A stretch of 64,000 bases of DNA from CAWKGC01 sp963849005 (GCA_963849005.1 CAWKGC010000028.1:242688-306687); one strand, 5' to 3'; positions 1 to 8,229 are shown, counted from the first letter of the stretch. Made by a program: numbers and translations. The notes: generated by a model not told the origin, from the letters alone.

Positions 1-620
1 CCATCCAGCCGTGGTGGCGTGCCGGTCTTGAGGCGCCCGACCGGCAACTTCAGTTCACGCAGCCTTGCCGCCAGCGAAAGCGATGGCGGATCCCCCGCGC
101 GCCCGGCGCGATAGGTATTGAGGCCGACGTGGACCAGGCCGCCCAGGAACGTGCCCGCCGTCAGGACAACGGTCGCGGCATGGAACCTGAGGCCGATGGC
201 GGTCACCGCGCCCGTGACGCGGTCGCCTTCGACGACCAGGTCATCCACCGCCTGCTGGAACAGCCACAGATTGGGCTGGCTTTCGAGCCGGCGCCGGATC
301 GCAGCGCGATACAGGACGCGATCGGCCTGCGCCCGGGTGGCGCGCACCGCCGGCCCCTTGCTGGCGTTCAGGGTCCGGAACTGGATGCCGGCTTCGTCGG
401 TGGCAATCGCCATCGCCCCGCCGAGGGCATCGACCTCGCGGACCAGGTGGCCCTTGCCGATGCCACCGATCGACGGATTGCAGGACATCTGCCCGAGTGT
501 TTCGATGGCATGGGTCAGGAGCAGGGTCTTCGCGCCCGACCGGGCGGCCGCAAGCGCAGCCTCCGTCCCGGCATGGCCGCCGCCCACTACAATCACATCG
601 AATCGATCCGGGAAATCCAC
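1..620 (-). CDS. mnmG: MnmG (GidA), tRNA uridine-5-carboxymethylaminomethyl modification enzyme, N-terminal part
   Basis: About 206 N-terminal codons are present; the gene runs off the left edge of the window. MnmG is the FAD-binding partner of MnmE; together they install the cmnm5 group on the wobble uridine of certain tRNAs. The translation starts MDFPDRFDVIVVGGGHAG, with the Rossmann dinucleotide motif GGGHAG at residues 13-18, followed by the family segment SCNPSIGGIGKGHLVREVDA. I chose the GTG at 618-620 because it gives the normal N-terminus and has a GAAGGG ribosome site upstream. The start lies downstream of the hydrolase gene and a parS-like site. Its usual partner mnmE is one gene away on the same strand. 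Confidence 0.96.
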   Translation of the reverse strand, partial: MDFPDRFDVIVVGGGHAGTEAALAAARSGAKTLLLTHAIETLGQMSCNPSIGGIGKGHLVREVDALGGAMAIATDEAGIQFRTLNASKGPAVRATRAQADRVLYRAAIRRRLESQPNLWLFQQAVDDLVVEGDRVTGAVTAIGLRFHAATVVLTAGTFLGGLVHVGLNTYRAGRAGDPPSLSLAARLRELKLPVGRLKTGTPPRLD

Positions 621-680
621 GTGTCGCGCCCTTCAATCAGGACGCGAATTCTACGGGAAAAGGCCGTCCGAACCCAGACT

Positions 681-696
681 TGTTCCACGTGAAACC
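681..696. promoter_or_regulatory. parS-like ParB-binding site, copy 1
   Basis: TGTTCCACGTGAAACC matches the bacterial parS 16-mer TGTTCCACGTGAAACA at 15 of 16 positions around the CACGTG core. It sits between the hydrolase stop and the mnmG start, about 5 kb from dnaA, where chromosomal parS sites are expected. A second copy with the same sequence, in reverse orientation, lies at 1538-1553. parA and parB themselves are not in the window; in many bacteria they lie beyond mnmG. Confidence 0.8.
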
Positions 697-699
697 GGG

Positions 700-1554
700 T
701 CACGGGCGGTTCGCCTGCTCCAGCCAGTCGGTGGTCCGGGCGATCGCCTTTGCCCGCGCCTCGGGATTCGTGCCGACCGTGGCGCCCCATCCGGACTTGT
801 TGCCTGAATTGCGCACGTCCGGCCGGACACGCACGCCAACGTCGATGCTATCGAAGCCGTGATGCGCTCCGGGGTAGACATCAATGGCAATCGGCGATCC
901 TTCTCCCAAGGACGTGCGTGCCAGCGCCTCGCAGTGCCGCGCCGGCGTCCAGTCGTCCGCCCCCCCTGCCTGGATCAGAAGCGGCGCGGTCGGATTGAGC
1001 GCGGTGCGGGCAAAGGCGGAGCAACCGGGGTAAAAAGCGACCGCAGCGCGGAAACTCAGACCGTCGGACACCCTCCCCGGCGCTTCCGGCTTGACCGTGT
1101 TCAGGACCGTCGTGCCGCCATTCGACCAGCCCATCAGGTTGATGCGCCGGGGATCGACGTCCGGCTGGCCAGCCAGCCAGGCCAGGGCGGCATGGGCATC
1201 CCGGGGCCGGTCCGTGGCCTCCGAGATGCGGCGATCCTTCTGTGTGCAGATCTCCCGCTCGCCGCGCGGCCCGAAGCTGTCCAGCAGAAGCGTCACATAG
1301 CCTCGGTCGCGAAAATGCTCGGCCCAGAATTGGTACGAACGGGTGGGCTTGCCCGACTTGCCGTAAAGGCCGCTGCAGCCGTGCATCATGACCACCGCGG
1401 GAAATGGTCCCTTGCCTTCGGGCCGGTACAGGTATGCCTTCAGCTCGACACCCGGACCGGCGAAATGCACTTCGTCTCCTGCAGCGAGGGCGGCGCCGGA
1501 CACCCCCAGAAGCATGCCGAGGCAAGCCCGGACAACTGGTTTCACGTGGAACAT
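700..1554 (-). CDS. Secreted dienelactone hydrolase-family alpha/beta hydrolase
   Basis: 284 residues. Residues 1-25 look like a signal peptide (basic start, hydrophobic core, ALAAG cleavage region), so the enzyme is probably exported. The fold and motifs match dienelactone hydrolase-like alpha/beta hydrolases: HGCSG near 59 for the oxyanion region, nucleophile elbow GWSNGG with Ser144, acidic GADDW near 200-201 and the catalytic His in GAHHGF near 231-232. The nucleophile is serine rather than the cysteine of true dienelactone hydrolases, so the substrate is unknown. It is inserted between mnmE (7-base gap) and mnmG on the same strand. The start codon is embedded in a parS-like site, and the first six residues, MFHVKP, are its translation. 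Confidence 0.85.
   Translation of the reverse strand: MFHVKPVVRACLGMLLGVSGAALAAGDEVHFAGPGVELKAYLYRPEGKGPFPAVVMMHGCSGLYGKSGKPTRSYQFWAEHFRDRGYVTLLLDSFGPRGEREICTQKDRRISEATDRPRDAHAALAWLAGQPDVDPRRINLMGWSNGGTTVLNTVKPEAPGRVSDGLSFRAAVAFYPGCSAFARTALNPTAPLLIQAGGADDWTPARHCEALARTSLGEGSPIAIDVYPGAHHGFDSIDVGVRVRPDVRNSGNKSGWGATVGTNPEARAKAIARTTDWLEQANRP
1538..1553. promoter_or_regulatory. parS-like ParB-binding site, copy 2, overlapping a start codon
   Basis: GGTTTCACGTGGAACA is the exact reverse complement of copy 1 at 681-696. It overlaps codons 1-6 of the hydrolase gene (start codon 1552-1554), so the site is under both coding and ParB-binding constraint. The spacing between the two copies is about 857 bases. 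Assignment rests on consensus match, exact duplication and position near dnaA. Confidence 0.78.
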
Positions 1555-1561
1555 GACGGCG

Positions 1562-2932
1562 TCATTTGCCGATGCAGAAGCGGCCAAAGATCTCGCCGAG
1601 CAGCGCGTCCGCCGTGAATTCCCCAGTGATGCGCGCCAGGTCCTGCTGGGCCAATCTGAGATCTTCTGCAAATAATTCAAACACTTGCGTATTCTTGGCG
1701 GCGGAAACGAGGTGGTCATCCGCTGCCGCAAGCGCCTCAAGGTGTCTCGCACGGGCAAGAAAGAGCCCTTCCCCGTGCGGCTGCCAGCCCGCGGTTTCCA
1801 GTAGCCATTGGCGCAAGGCATCCATCCCCGCGCCAGTCGTCGCCGACACCGCAATCTGCGTCCCCTCCCGAGCATCGCGACGCCCTGGAGGCGCATTGCC
1901 AAGGTCGATCTTGTTCACTACCCGCGCCCTGGGCTGCCGCTCCGGCAGGCGGCGGACGAGCTCCTCCTCGTGTGCGCCAATGGCAGCACCGGCTTCCGTT
2001 ATGAGCAGGGCCGCCCCCGCCCGCGCCACGGCGGCCCATGTTCGTTCGATCCCGATGCGCTCGACTTCGTCAGTCGCCTCGCGCAGCCCTGCCGTGTCGA
2101 TCAAATGGATCGGAACGCCCTCGATCACCAGCGTGGCGCGAACATGGTCGCGGGTGGTCCCGGGAAGAGCGGTGACGATGGCGAGCTCTTCGCCGGCGAG
2201 CCGGTTGAGCAGGCTCGACTTGCCGACATTCGGCGCCCCGACCAGCACGACCGTCAGGCCGTCGCGCAACACTGCGCCCTGTTTCGCCGCTTCGCGCAGC
2301 AACCGCAGTTGCGCGTCGATCTCCCGGAGCTTTCCCGCCTGCGCCGCGCGATCTGCCGGATCGATCTCCTCTTCCGGAAAATCGATGCAGGCCTCGACGT
2401 GCGCGCGCAAGTCGACAAGCAAGCCCGTGATCGCATGCACCCGAGCGGAGAATTCCCCGGTCAGGGAGCGCGCCGCACCGCGCGCAGCCTCGGCGCTTTC
2501 GGCATCGATCAGGTCGGCGACGCTCTCTGCCTGCGCGAGGTCGATGCGATCGTTCAGGAAGGCGCGCCGGGTGAATTCACCCGGCTCCGCAAGGCGCGCA
2601 CCGTGCGAGAGACATTCGCCGAGAAGCAGTCGCATCACCGACGGGCCGCCGTGGCCCTGCAGTTCGAGCACGTCCTCGCCGGTATAGGAATGCGGCGCGG
2701 GAAAGAACAGGGCGAGCCCCTCGTCGATCGGCGCGCCGGAAGCGTCGCGGAAGGTTGCCAGCGTGGCGACACGAGGGGAAAGATCGAGCGAGGTGACGAG
2801 GCGCGCGATCTGCGGCGAGCGCGGCCCCGATACACGCACCACACCGATGCCGCCGCGCCCCGCAGGGGTGGCGATCGCAGCAATGGTGTCGGGCGCCGGG
2901 GAGGCGCCCGACGGCTTCTCGGAAAGAGACAT
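1562..2932 (-). CDS. mnmE: MnmE (TrmE), tRNA modification GTPase
   Basis: 456 residues, the usual length. It is the GTPase partner of MnmG in cmnm5 uridine formation. Residues 1-125 are the tetrahydrofolate-binding domain (TIAAIATPAGRGGIGVVRVSG). A helical domain follows, with an inserted G domain: P-loop GAPNVGKSS at 232-240, DTAGLRE near 279 and NKID near 340. The protein ends in the diagnostic FCIGK, whose cysteine is required in the family. The N-terminal extension of about 14 residues is Pro/Ser/Ala-rich, so the start could be slightly further in. It is preceded by yidC on the same strand, the standard order next to the origin. Confidence 0.98.
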   Translation of the reverse strand: MSLSEKPSGASPAPDTIAAIATPAGRGGIGVVRVSGPRSPQIARLVTSLDLSPRVATLATFRDASGAPIDEGLALFFPAPHSYTGEDVLELQGHGGPSVMRLLLGECLSHGARLAEPGEFTRRAFLNDRIDLAQAESVADLIDAESAEAARGAARSLTGEFSARVHAITGLLVDLRAHVEACIDFPEEEIDPADRAAQAGKLREIDAQLRLLREAAKQGAVLRDGLTVVLVGAPNVGKSSLLNRLAGEELAIVTALPGTTRDHVRATLVIEGVPIHLIDTAGLREATDEVERIGIERTWAAVARAGAALLITEAGAAIGAHEEELVRRLPERQPRARVVNKIDLGNAPPGRRDAREGTQIAVSATTGAGMDALRQWLLETAGWQPHGEGLFLARARHLEALAAADDHLVSAAKNTQVFELFAEDLRLAQQDLARITGEFTADALLGEIFGRFCIGK

Positions 2933-2971
2933 GGCGCGAGAGTAGATGATTCACGCCCGCAGGCAAAACAA

Positions 2972-4666
2972 TCAGCGGCGCGTCCTGGCCTTTGCTTGCG
3001 TTTCGCCCTCGATGGTGCGGTTGATGTGCCACTGCTGGGCGATCGAGAGCAGGTTCTGCACGACCCAATAGAGCACCAGCCCCGACGGGAAGAAGAAGAA
3101 GAAAATGCTGAAAACAATCGGCATGGCCAGCATTACCTTTGCCTGCACGGGGTCTGCGGGCTGCGGGTTCAGCTTGGTCTGGACGAACATCGACACCGCG
3201 TAGATCACCGGCAGGATGTAATAGGGATCCGGCGCCGAGAGGTCCTGGATCCAGCCGATCCAAGGCGCGTGGCGCAACTCGATCGACGCCAACAGCACCC
3301 AGTAGAGCGCGATGAATACCGGGATCTGCACCACGATCGGCAGGCAGCCGCCCAACGGGTTGATCTTCTCGGTCTTGTAGAGCTCCATCATGGCGAGGTT
3401 CATCTTCTGCTTGTCATCGCCGTAGAGCTGCTTCAGCTTCTCCATCTTGGGCGCCAGCACGCGCATCTTCGCCATCGACCGGCCGGCCTTGGCGTTGAGC
3501 GGATAGAACACCACTTTGATCATGATGGTCAGGATGATGATCGCCCAGCCCCAGTTGCCCACCCAGGAGTGGATCCAGCTCAGCACGATGAAGAGTGGCT
3601 TGGCGATGATATGGAGCCAGCCGTAATCCACCACGAGGTCCAGCCCCGGCGCGATCTTCTCCAGCCGGTCCGTCTCCTGCGGGCCGATGTAGAGATTCAT
3701 CGTCGTGGTCACGGTCGCGCCCGGGGCAATGCTGCCAAGCGCTTCCTTCACCCCGGCGCGGAAGAGGTTGTCGCCGACGGATTCGACGTAGTAATCCCGT
3801 GCGGCGCCCTGCTTCGGCAACCAGGACGAAACGAAGTAGTGCTGCACCATCGCCAGCCAGCCGTCCTTGGCGGACTTCGGGTATGCGGCCTTGCCCTTCT
3901 CGATGTCCTTGAAATCGAGTTTGGTGAACTTCGCCTCATCGGTGTAGATCGCAAACCCCGTGAAAGTAGCGATGCCGGCAAAGGCGTTGGTCTGCGATGC
4001 GTCCTGCGTAGGCGGGTTGGCATCGCGAAGGAAGTGATAATAGGCAGTCGGCGCAATCGGCATCGCCGTGGTGTTGCGGAGCTGTGTCTCCACAGCGATC
4101 TCGTAGCTGCCGCGCTTCAAGCGATAGGTCTTTTCGACCTCGATCCCCGACGCGTCCTTGAAACTGAAGCGCGCTTCCACGGAATCGCGACCGGAAGCGA
4201 GCCCATCATCCTTTCGTTCGAGCACGAAGCCGGACTTGTGGTTTGGCAGCCCCTCGCCGACCAATCCCGACTGCGTGATGAACCGGTTTTTCGGATCGTC
4301 CTGCAAGAGCACCAGCGGCTTGTTGTAGTCGAGCGCGGAGCCGATCTCCTTGAAGGTGACGCGGCGAATGTCGGCGCCCAGCGTGGAGAGTTCGAGTTCG
4401 AACTTGTCGTTCGCCAGGATCACCGGTTCGCCCTTCGCGGCAACCACGCCCTGCGGGGCGGCTCCGGCAATGGCGGGAACGGCCGGGGCCGTCGCCGCCG
4501 GGTGCGGCGTGACGGAGGCGCCCGGCGTGCTGGCAGCCGTAGGGGTGGATGCCGCCGTGGGGGCGTTCGCCGGGATCTTCGGCGCGCTTTGCTTTTGCCA
4601 TGCCTCCCAGAGCATCAACCCGGAGAAGGTGAAGATCACGGCTGCGATCAGGCGTTGGATATCCAT
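2972..4666 (-). CDS. yidC: YidC, membrane protein insertase
   Basis: 564 residues. An inner-membrane insertase acting alone or with SecYEG. The N-terminal helix (about residues 1-20) is followed by a low-complexity Ala/Pro/Thr linker with short TAASTP repeats (about 30-60), then the large periplasmic P1 domain. From about residue 340 come the conserved core helices: the WGWAIIILTIMIKVVFYPL helix, the cytoplasmic hairpin with KMEKLKQLYGDDKQKM, the GGCLPIVVQIPVFIALYWVL helix, and the last helix with a run of six phenylalanines. The basic C-terminal tail ends in RTRR. It follows yidD by 24 bases. Confidence 0.98.
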   Translation of the reverse strand: MDIQRLIAAVIFTFSGLMLWEAWQKQSAPKIPANAPTAASTPTAASTPGASVTPHPAATAPAVPAIAGAAPQGVVAAKGEPVILANDKFELELSTLGADIRRVTFKEIGSALDYNKPLVLLQDDPKNRFITQSGLVGEGLPNHKSGFVLERKDDGLASGRDSVEARFSFKDASGIEVEKTYRLKRGSYEIAVETQLRNTTAMPIAPTAYYHFLRDANPPTQDASQTNAFAGIATFTGFAIYTDEAKFTKLDFKDIEKGKAAYPKSAKDGWLAMVQHYFVSSWLPKQGAARDYYVESVGDNLFRAGVKEALGSIAPGATVTTTMNLYIGPQETDRLEKIAPGLDLVVDYGWLHIIAKPLFIVLSWIHSWVGNWGWAIIILTIMIKVVFYPLNAKAGRSMAKMRVLAPKMEKLKQLYGDDKQKMNLAMMELYKTEKINPLGGCLPIVVQIPVFIALYWVLLASIELRHAPWIGWIQDLSAPDPYYILPVIYAVSMFVQTKLNPQPADPVQAKVMLAMPIVFSIFFFFFPSGLVLYWVVQNLLSIAQQWHINRTIEGETQAKARTRR

Positions 4667-4690
4667 TCGGGGGGCGATTTCAGGAAGGGT

Positions 4691-4900
4691 TCAGGGCACC
4701 GGGTCATAGCCGCCGGAATGCCAGGGATGGCAACGCAACACGCGTCGCGTCGCAAGCCACACCCCATGCAGCGCTCCATGGCGCTCTAGCGCCTCGATGG
4801 CGTAGCTCGAACAGGTGGGCGTGAACCGGCACTGCCGCCCCCAGTACGGGCCGAGCAGGTACTGGTAGCCACGGATCAGCAAGATCAGGAGGCGCGACAT
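4691..4900 (-). CDS. yidD: YidD, membrane protein insertion efficiency factor
   Basis: 69 residues. YidD is a short membrane-associated protein that helps Sec/YidC-dependent insertion. The family signature is clear: an amphipathic start (LLILLIRGYQYLLGPYWG), then CRFTPTCSSYAIEALERHG, with the conserved Cys pair, and CHPWHSGGYDPVP at the C-terminus. It starts one base after the rnpA stop and precedes yidC, the conserved rpmH-rnpA-yidD-yidC order. Confidence 0.96.
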   Translation of the reverse strand: MSRLLILLIRGYQYLLGPYWGRQCRFTPTCSSYAIEALERHGALHGVWLATRRVLRCHPWHSGGYDPVP

Positions 4901-4901
4901 T

Positions 4902-5258
4902 TCAGGGCTTGCGGGTCTCTAGGGCGGACCGCAAGAGCGTGGCAAGCTCTCCGGCAAACTCGCGGCCGGGGAGGCGATTCACCACCAGCACCAGGTCGAG
5001 TCCGGACAGTTTCACGGGATGCTTTCGGAACGCCTCGCGCGCGGCACGCTTGATTGCGTTGCGCACAACCGCAAGCTTGGCGACACGCTTGGTGACCGCA
5101 ACCCCGAAACGGGACGCCTCGGCCATTCCAGGCGATACAAGCAGTAGGGAGGTTGCGCCCTTGAGGCGCCTTGCGCCGCCGAACAGGCGGCCGAATGCTC
5201 CGCGCTCGGAAAACCGGTGGCGCCGGGAAAGACTTTCCCTGCGCGGCGCGACCGGCAT
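4902..5258 (-). CDS. rnpA: RnpA, ribonuclease P protein component
   Basis: 118 residues. The protein cofactor of RNase P, which matures tRNA 5' ends. The RNR family motif appears as KRVAKLAVVRNAIKRAAREAFR at about residues 57-78. The surrounding basic/aromatic pattern (RHRFSERGAFGRLF early, DLVLVVNRL later) is typical. It lies 7 bases downstream of rpmH and is presumably co-transcribed with it from the rpmH promoter. Confidence 0.96.
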   Translation of the reverse strand: MPVAPRRESLSRRHRFSERGAFGRLFGGARRLKGATSLLLVSPGMAEASRFGVAVTKRVAKLAVVRNAIKRAAREAFRKHPVKLSGLDLVLVVNRLPGREFAGELATLLRSALETRKP

Positions 5259-5265
5259 CGAATGC

Positions 5266-5400
5266 CTAGACCGCGACGCGGGCGCGGCCCTTGGCGCGGC
5301 GGGCGTTGATGACCGCGCGACCGGCGGCCGTCTTCATGCGCACACGGAAGCCGTGGGTCTTCTTGCGGCGCGCAACGGAGGGCTGATAAGTGCGTTTCAT
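5266..5400 (-). CDS. rpmH: Ribosomal protein bL34
   Basis: 44 residues, the usual length for bL34. It begins MKRTYQPSVARRKKTHGFR and ends in the basic RRAKGRARVAV; the whole chain is rich in Arg and Lys. The start ATG reads at 5398-5400. First gene of the leftward rpmH-rnpA-yidD-yidC-mnmE set, facing away from dnaA. A TATAAT promoter lies about 47 bases upstream. Confidence 0.98.
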   Translation of the reverse strand: MKRTYQPSVARRKKTHGFRVRMKTAAGRAVINARRAKGRARVAV

Positions 5401-5594
5401 GGTGAATCCTTGGGCGTTGGACTTGAAGCAAAAGGTGCAACCGATAATTATACCTTCAGTTGACCCGAAAAGTCACCCTTGGGGGCGCTCCTTTATTCCA
5501 CTCCTGCTGTGGATAACAGGCCCCTTTGCCGGTAAAATTCATCTTTCGCTTCGCGGTTCCCCCAAGACGTTTTCCCAAGGACGCCTCCATCGCA
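5401..5594. other. rpmH-dnaA spacer: candidate oriC segment with a consensus DnaA box
   Basis: This 194-base spacer separates the leftward rpmH set from rightward dnaA. It contains TGTGGATAA at 5508-5516, the exact reverse complement of the DnaA box TTATCCACA, and a short AT-rich stretch (GATAATTATA, 5443-5452) that also forms the rpmH -10 region. Transcription diverges from this point for several kilobases on both sides. Only one perfect box is visible, so the functional origin may instead lie in, or extend to, the dnaA-dnaN spacer. Confidence 0.5.
5447..5476 (-). promoter_or_regulatory. Probable rpmH sigma-70 promoter
   Basis: On the minus strand a perfect TATAAT (5447-5452) is preceded by GTGACT (5471-5476, four of six matches to TTGACA) with 18 bases between them. 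It would give a leader of about 40 bases before the rpmH ATG. It lies in the rpmH-dnaA spacer, so it also overlaps the candidate origin region. Confidence 0.6.
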
Positions 5595-6917
5595 ATGGAT
5601 TCCCTCTGGTCGTCGCTGTCGGCAGAGCTCAAGAACGACCTGCCCTCGCAGCAATTCAACACCTGGATCCGCCCGCTCAAGGCCCGGGTCCGCGACAACC
5701 AGCTGATCCTGGTCGCACCCAATCACCACGTGCTGCGCTGGGTGAAGGCGAACTTGCTCACCCGCATCGCGGCAAGGGTGGAGACGGCATTGGGAAGGCA
5801 GGCGCAGATCGACCTGATCCTCGATGAGAAGGGCGGGGAAACCGAGATCCAGCTTCCCGAGCCGGTGGAAATTCCCGTCGACCGGCCGATCAAGGACGAA
5901 AGCCGGCTGAACCCGGGCTTCACTTTCTCCAGCTTCGTGAATGGCAAGTCAAACCAGATCGCTCGCGCAGCCGCCGTGCAGATCGCCGAAAATCCCGGCA
6001 TGGCCTACAACCCGCTCTTCATCTATGGCGGCACGGGGCTTGGCAAGACGCACTTGATGCAGGCCATCGGGTCCGAAGTGCTGCGGCGAAACCCGCACGC
6101 AAAAGTGCGCTATTGCCACGCGGAAAAATTCGTCGAGGACGTCGTGCGCGCCTACCAGCACAAGTCCTTCGATTCCCTCAAGCGCTATTACCGGACTCTC
6201 GACCTGTTCCTGATCGACGACGTGCAGTTCTTCGTCGGCAAGACGCGCTCGCAGGAGGAGTTCTTCTATACCTTCAATGCGCTGTTCGAGGCGCACAAGC
6301 AGGTCGTCATCACCAGCGATTGCTTTCCGAAGGAGATGGCCGGCATCGAGGACCGGTTGATCTCGCGATTCGGCTGGGGCCTCACGGTCGCCGTCGAGCC
6401 TCCCGAGCTCGAAATGCGCGTCGCGATATTGCTGAAGAAGGCGCAAATCGACGGCGTGCACCTGGACGAGGCTGTGGCGTTCTTCATCGCAAAGCACATC
6501 CGCTCCAACGTGCGCGAACTCGAAGGCGCATTGAAGCGCGTACTGGCCTATGCGCGGTTCAACAATACCGTGGTGAGCGTCGTCACGGCAAAAGAGGCGT
6601 TGAAGGACCTCCTCGCCGTGCTGAGCAGGCAGGTCTCGATCGAGAACATCCAGAAGACGGTGGCCGATTATTTCAAGATCAAGGTCTCCGACATGTACTC
6701 GAAGAAGCGCTTCCGTTCCGTTGCCCGCCCGCGCCAATTCGCGATGGCGCTTGCGAAGGAACTCACCCAGCAAAGCCTGCCGGAAATCGGAGAGGCTTTC
6801 GGCGGGCGCGACCACACGACCGTCTTGCACGCCTGCCGCAAGATCGCGGAACTGCGTGAAACGGACCAGGCGTGCGCGAGTGATTACGCGCAGCTGCAGC
6901 AGATCCTGTTGGGATAA
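5595..6917 (+). CDS. dnaA: DnaA, chromosomal replication initiator
   Basis: 440 residues. AAA+ ATPase that binds DnaA boxes and melts the origin. Domain I starts MDSLWSSLSAELKNDLPSQQ; an acidic/proline-containing domain II (about 75-105) follows. The AAA+ core begins at NPGFTFSSFVNGKSN, with Walker A GGTGLGKTH at 145-153 and Walker B LFLIDDVQF at 204-212. The domain IV signature GRDHTTVLHACRKI sits at about 404-417. An in-frame ATG 69 bases upstream (5526) exists, but the chosen start gives the canonical N-terminus. Followed by dnaN after a 205-base spacer. Confidence 0.98.
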   Translation: MDSLWSSLSAELKNDLPSQQFNTWIRPLKARVRDNQLILVAPNHHVLRWVKANLLTRIAARVETALGRQAQIDLILDEKGGETEIQLPEPVEIPVDRPIKDESRLNPGFTFSSFVNGKSNQIARAAAVQIAENPGMAYNPLFIYGGTGLGKTHLMQAIGSEVLRRNPHAKVRYCHAEKFVEDVVRAYQHKSFDSLKRYYRTLDLFLIDDVQFFVGKTRSQEEFFYTFNALFEAHKQVVITSDCFPKEMAGIEDRLISRFGWGLTVAVEPPELEMRVAILLKKAQIDGVHLDEAVAFFIAKHIRSNVRELEGALKRVLAYARFNNTVVSVVTAKEALKDLLAVLSRQVSIENIQKTVADYFKIKVSDMYSKKRFRSVARPRQFAMALAKELTQQSLPEIGEAFGGRDHTTVLHACRKIAELRETDQACASDYAQLQQILLG

Positions 6918-7122
6918 GGCGGCAATGCCCGTGTGCAACCTGTACATAACTCTGCCGCGCGATTTCTCACCGGTTCTGTCCACAGGTTCCGTCTGCCCAC
7001 ATGGAAGACAGTACGGCACTTCACATCGAGGCCATCTACCTGATCCCTTTGGCTATTGCCCTGTTATCCCGGAATCTTCCTCCCCTAATCTATTAACAAG
7101 CTGAAGAGTTTTAAACAAAACA
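6918..7122. other. dnaA-dnaN spacer: AT-rich region with imperfect DnaA boxes, candidate origin
   Basis: 205 bases without a gene. Imperfect DnaA-box-like nonamers include TGTACATAA (6941-6949, reverse orientation, 7 of 9) and CTGTCCACA (6976-6984, 7 of 9). The right end, about 7082-7122, is conspicuously AT-rich for this genome and could serve as a duplex-unwinding element and/or the dnaN promoter and leader. No box is a perfect match, so assignment as oriC is tentative. Confidence 0.45.
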
Positions 7123-8229
7123 ATGTTAAAGATAAAGGCAGCCAACAAGCGTTTTCTCGAACCGCTCCAGTACGTGACGGGGATCGTGGAACGGCGTCAT
7201 ACCCTTCCGATCCTCTCGAACGTGCTGATCAGCGTTGCGGGAGATCGCATGAGCTTCGTGGCAACCGATCTCGAGGTGCAGATCACCGCCACCGCGGCCC
7301 TGGAGACCTCGGTCCCCGAGGGAAGCATCACGGTGGGCGCGCGCAAGCTTTACGACATCCTCCGGTCGCTGCCGGAGGACATCGAAACGGCGCTGGATGC
7401 GAAGGAAAATCGCATGAGCGTGCGTGCCGGCAAGAGCCGCTTCAACCTGCAAACGCTTGCAGCCGCGGACTTCCCGAAGATGGTGGAAGCGCGCGACGAG
7501 GCCAGGTCGCTTACGCTGTCGCAGAAGGCGCTCAAGGCCGCGCTCGGCCTGGTGCAGTTCGCCATGGCAGTGCAGGACATCCGCTATTACCTGAACGGCG
7601 TGCTGTTCTCGGTGGACAAGAATGTGCTGCGCGTGGTCGCCACCGACGGCCACCGGCTGTCCTTTGCCAGCCAGGCGCTGGCAGGGGAACACGAGAGCGT
7701 CGAGGCCATCCTGCCGAGAAAGACCGTGCTCGAACTCATCAAGCTTCTCGATGACAGCGACGAGCCCGTGCAGCTGGTGATCGGGGCGAACCAGGCGCGC
7801 TTCTCATTCGGCTCGATCGAAATCGTGTCGAAGATCGTCGAAGGAAAGTTTCCCGATTACCAGAAGGTCATCCCGAGCGGACATCGCAACAGGATCGAGA
7901 TCGAGCGGGGGATGCTGGCGCAATCGCTCAACCGCGCGGCGATACTCTCGAACGACAAGATCCGGGGCGTGCGCATGGTATTCACCAAGAACGCGCTGTC
8001 CATCATCTGCACCAACACCGAGCAGGAGGAGGCGGAGGAATCGCTCGCGATCGAATACGATGGCGATCCCCTCGACATCGGTTTCAACATTGCCTACCTC
8101 CTCGATGTCCTCAATCATGTCGATACCGAGAAGGTTTCCGTGACCATGGGAGACTCGAATTCCAGCGCGCTGGTCGAGATTCCCGGAAGAGACGATTTCA
8201 AGTACGTGGTGATGCCGATGCGCATCTAG
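7123..8229 (+). CDS. dnaN: DnaN, DNA polymerase III beta sliding clamp
   Basis: 368 residues, the standard length. The clamp is a ring-shaped dimer that tethers DNA polymerase III. It opens MLKIKAANKRFLEPLQYVTG, typical of betaproteobacterial clamps, and ends with the C-terminal family signature YVVMPMRI, part of the client-protein pocket. Three clamp repeats of about 120 residues fill the length. It lies between dnaA and gyrB on the plus strand, the ancestral origin order without recF, which is commonly absent here in betaproteobacteria. Confidence 0.98.
   Translation: MLKIKAANKRFLEPLQYVTGIVERRHTLPILSNVLISVAGDRMSFVATDLEVQITATAALETSVPEGSITVGARKLYDILRSLPEDIETALDAKENRMSVRAGKSRFNLQTLAAADFPKMVEARDEARSLTLSQKALKAALGLVQFAMAVQDIRYYLNGVLFSVDKNVLRVVATDGHRLSFASQALAGEHESVEAILPRKTVLELIKLLDDSDEPVQLVIGANQARFSFGSIEIVSKIVEGKFPDYQKVIPSGHRNRIEIERGMLAQSLNRAAILSNDKIRGVRMVFTKNALSIICTNTEQEEAEESLAIEYDGDPLDIGFNIAYLLDVLNHVDTEKVSVTMGDSNSSALVEIPGRDDFKYVVMPMRI

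Noticed and set aside
700..1902. Hydrolase start at the upstream ATG (1902), giving 400 residues
   Set aside because: The extra 116 residues lie antisense-free but inside mnmE in another frame, are Arg-rich nonsense and would bury the signal peptide.
3085..3115. GAA-rich tract as a possible regulatory repeat
   Set aside because: It encodes the phenylalanine run in the last membrane helix of YidC.
1808..4789. A 993-codon open frame on the plus strand across mnmE and yidC
   Set aside because: It is antisense to two certain genes, is Arg/His/Asp-rich with no recognisable domain, and results from the GC-rich codon bias.
7064..7072. TTATCCCGG as a DnaA box
   Set aside because: Only six of nine bases match; not counted as evidence for the origin.
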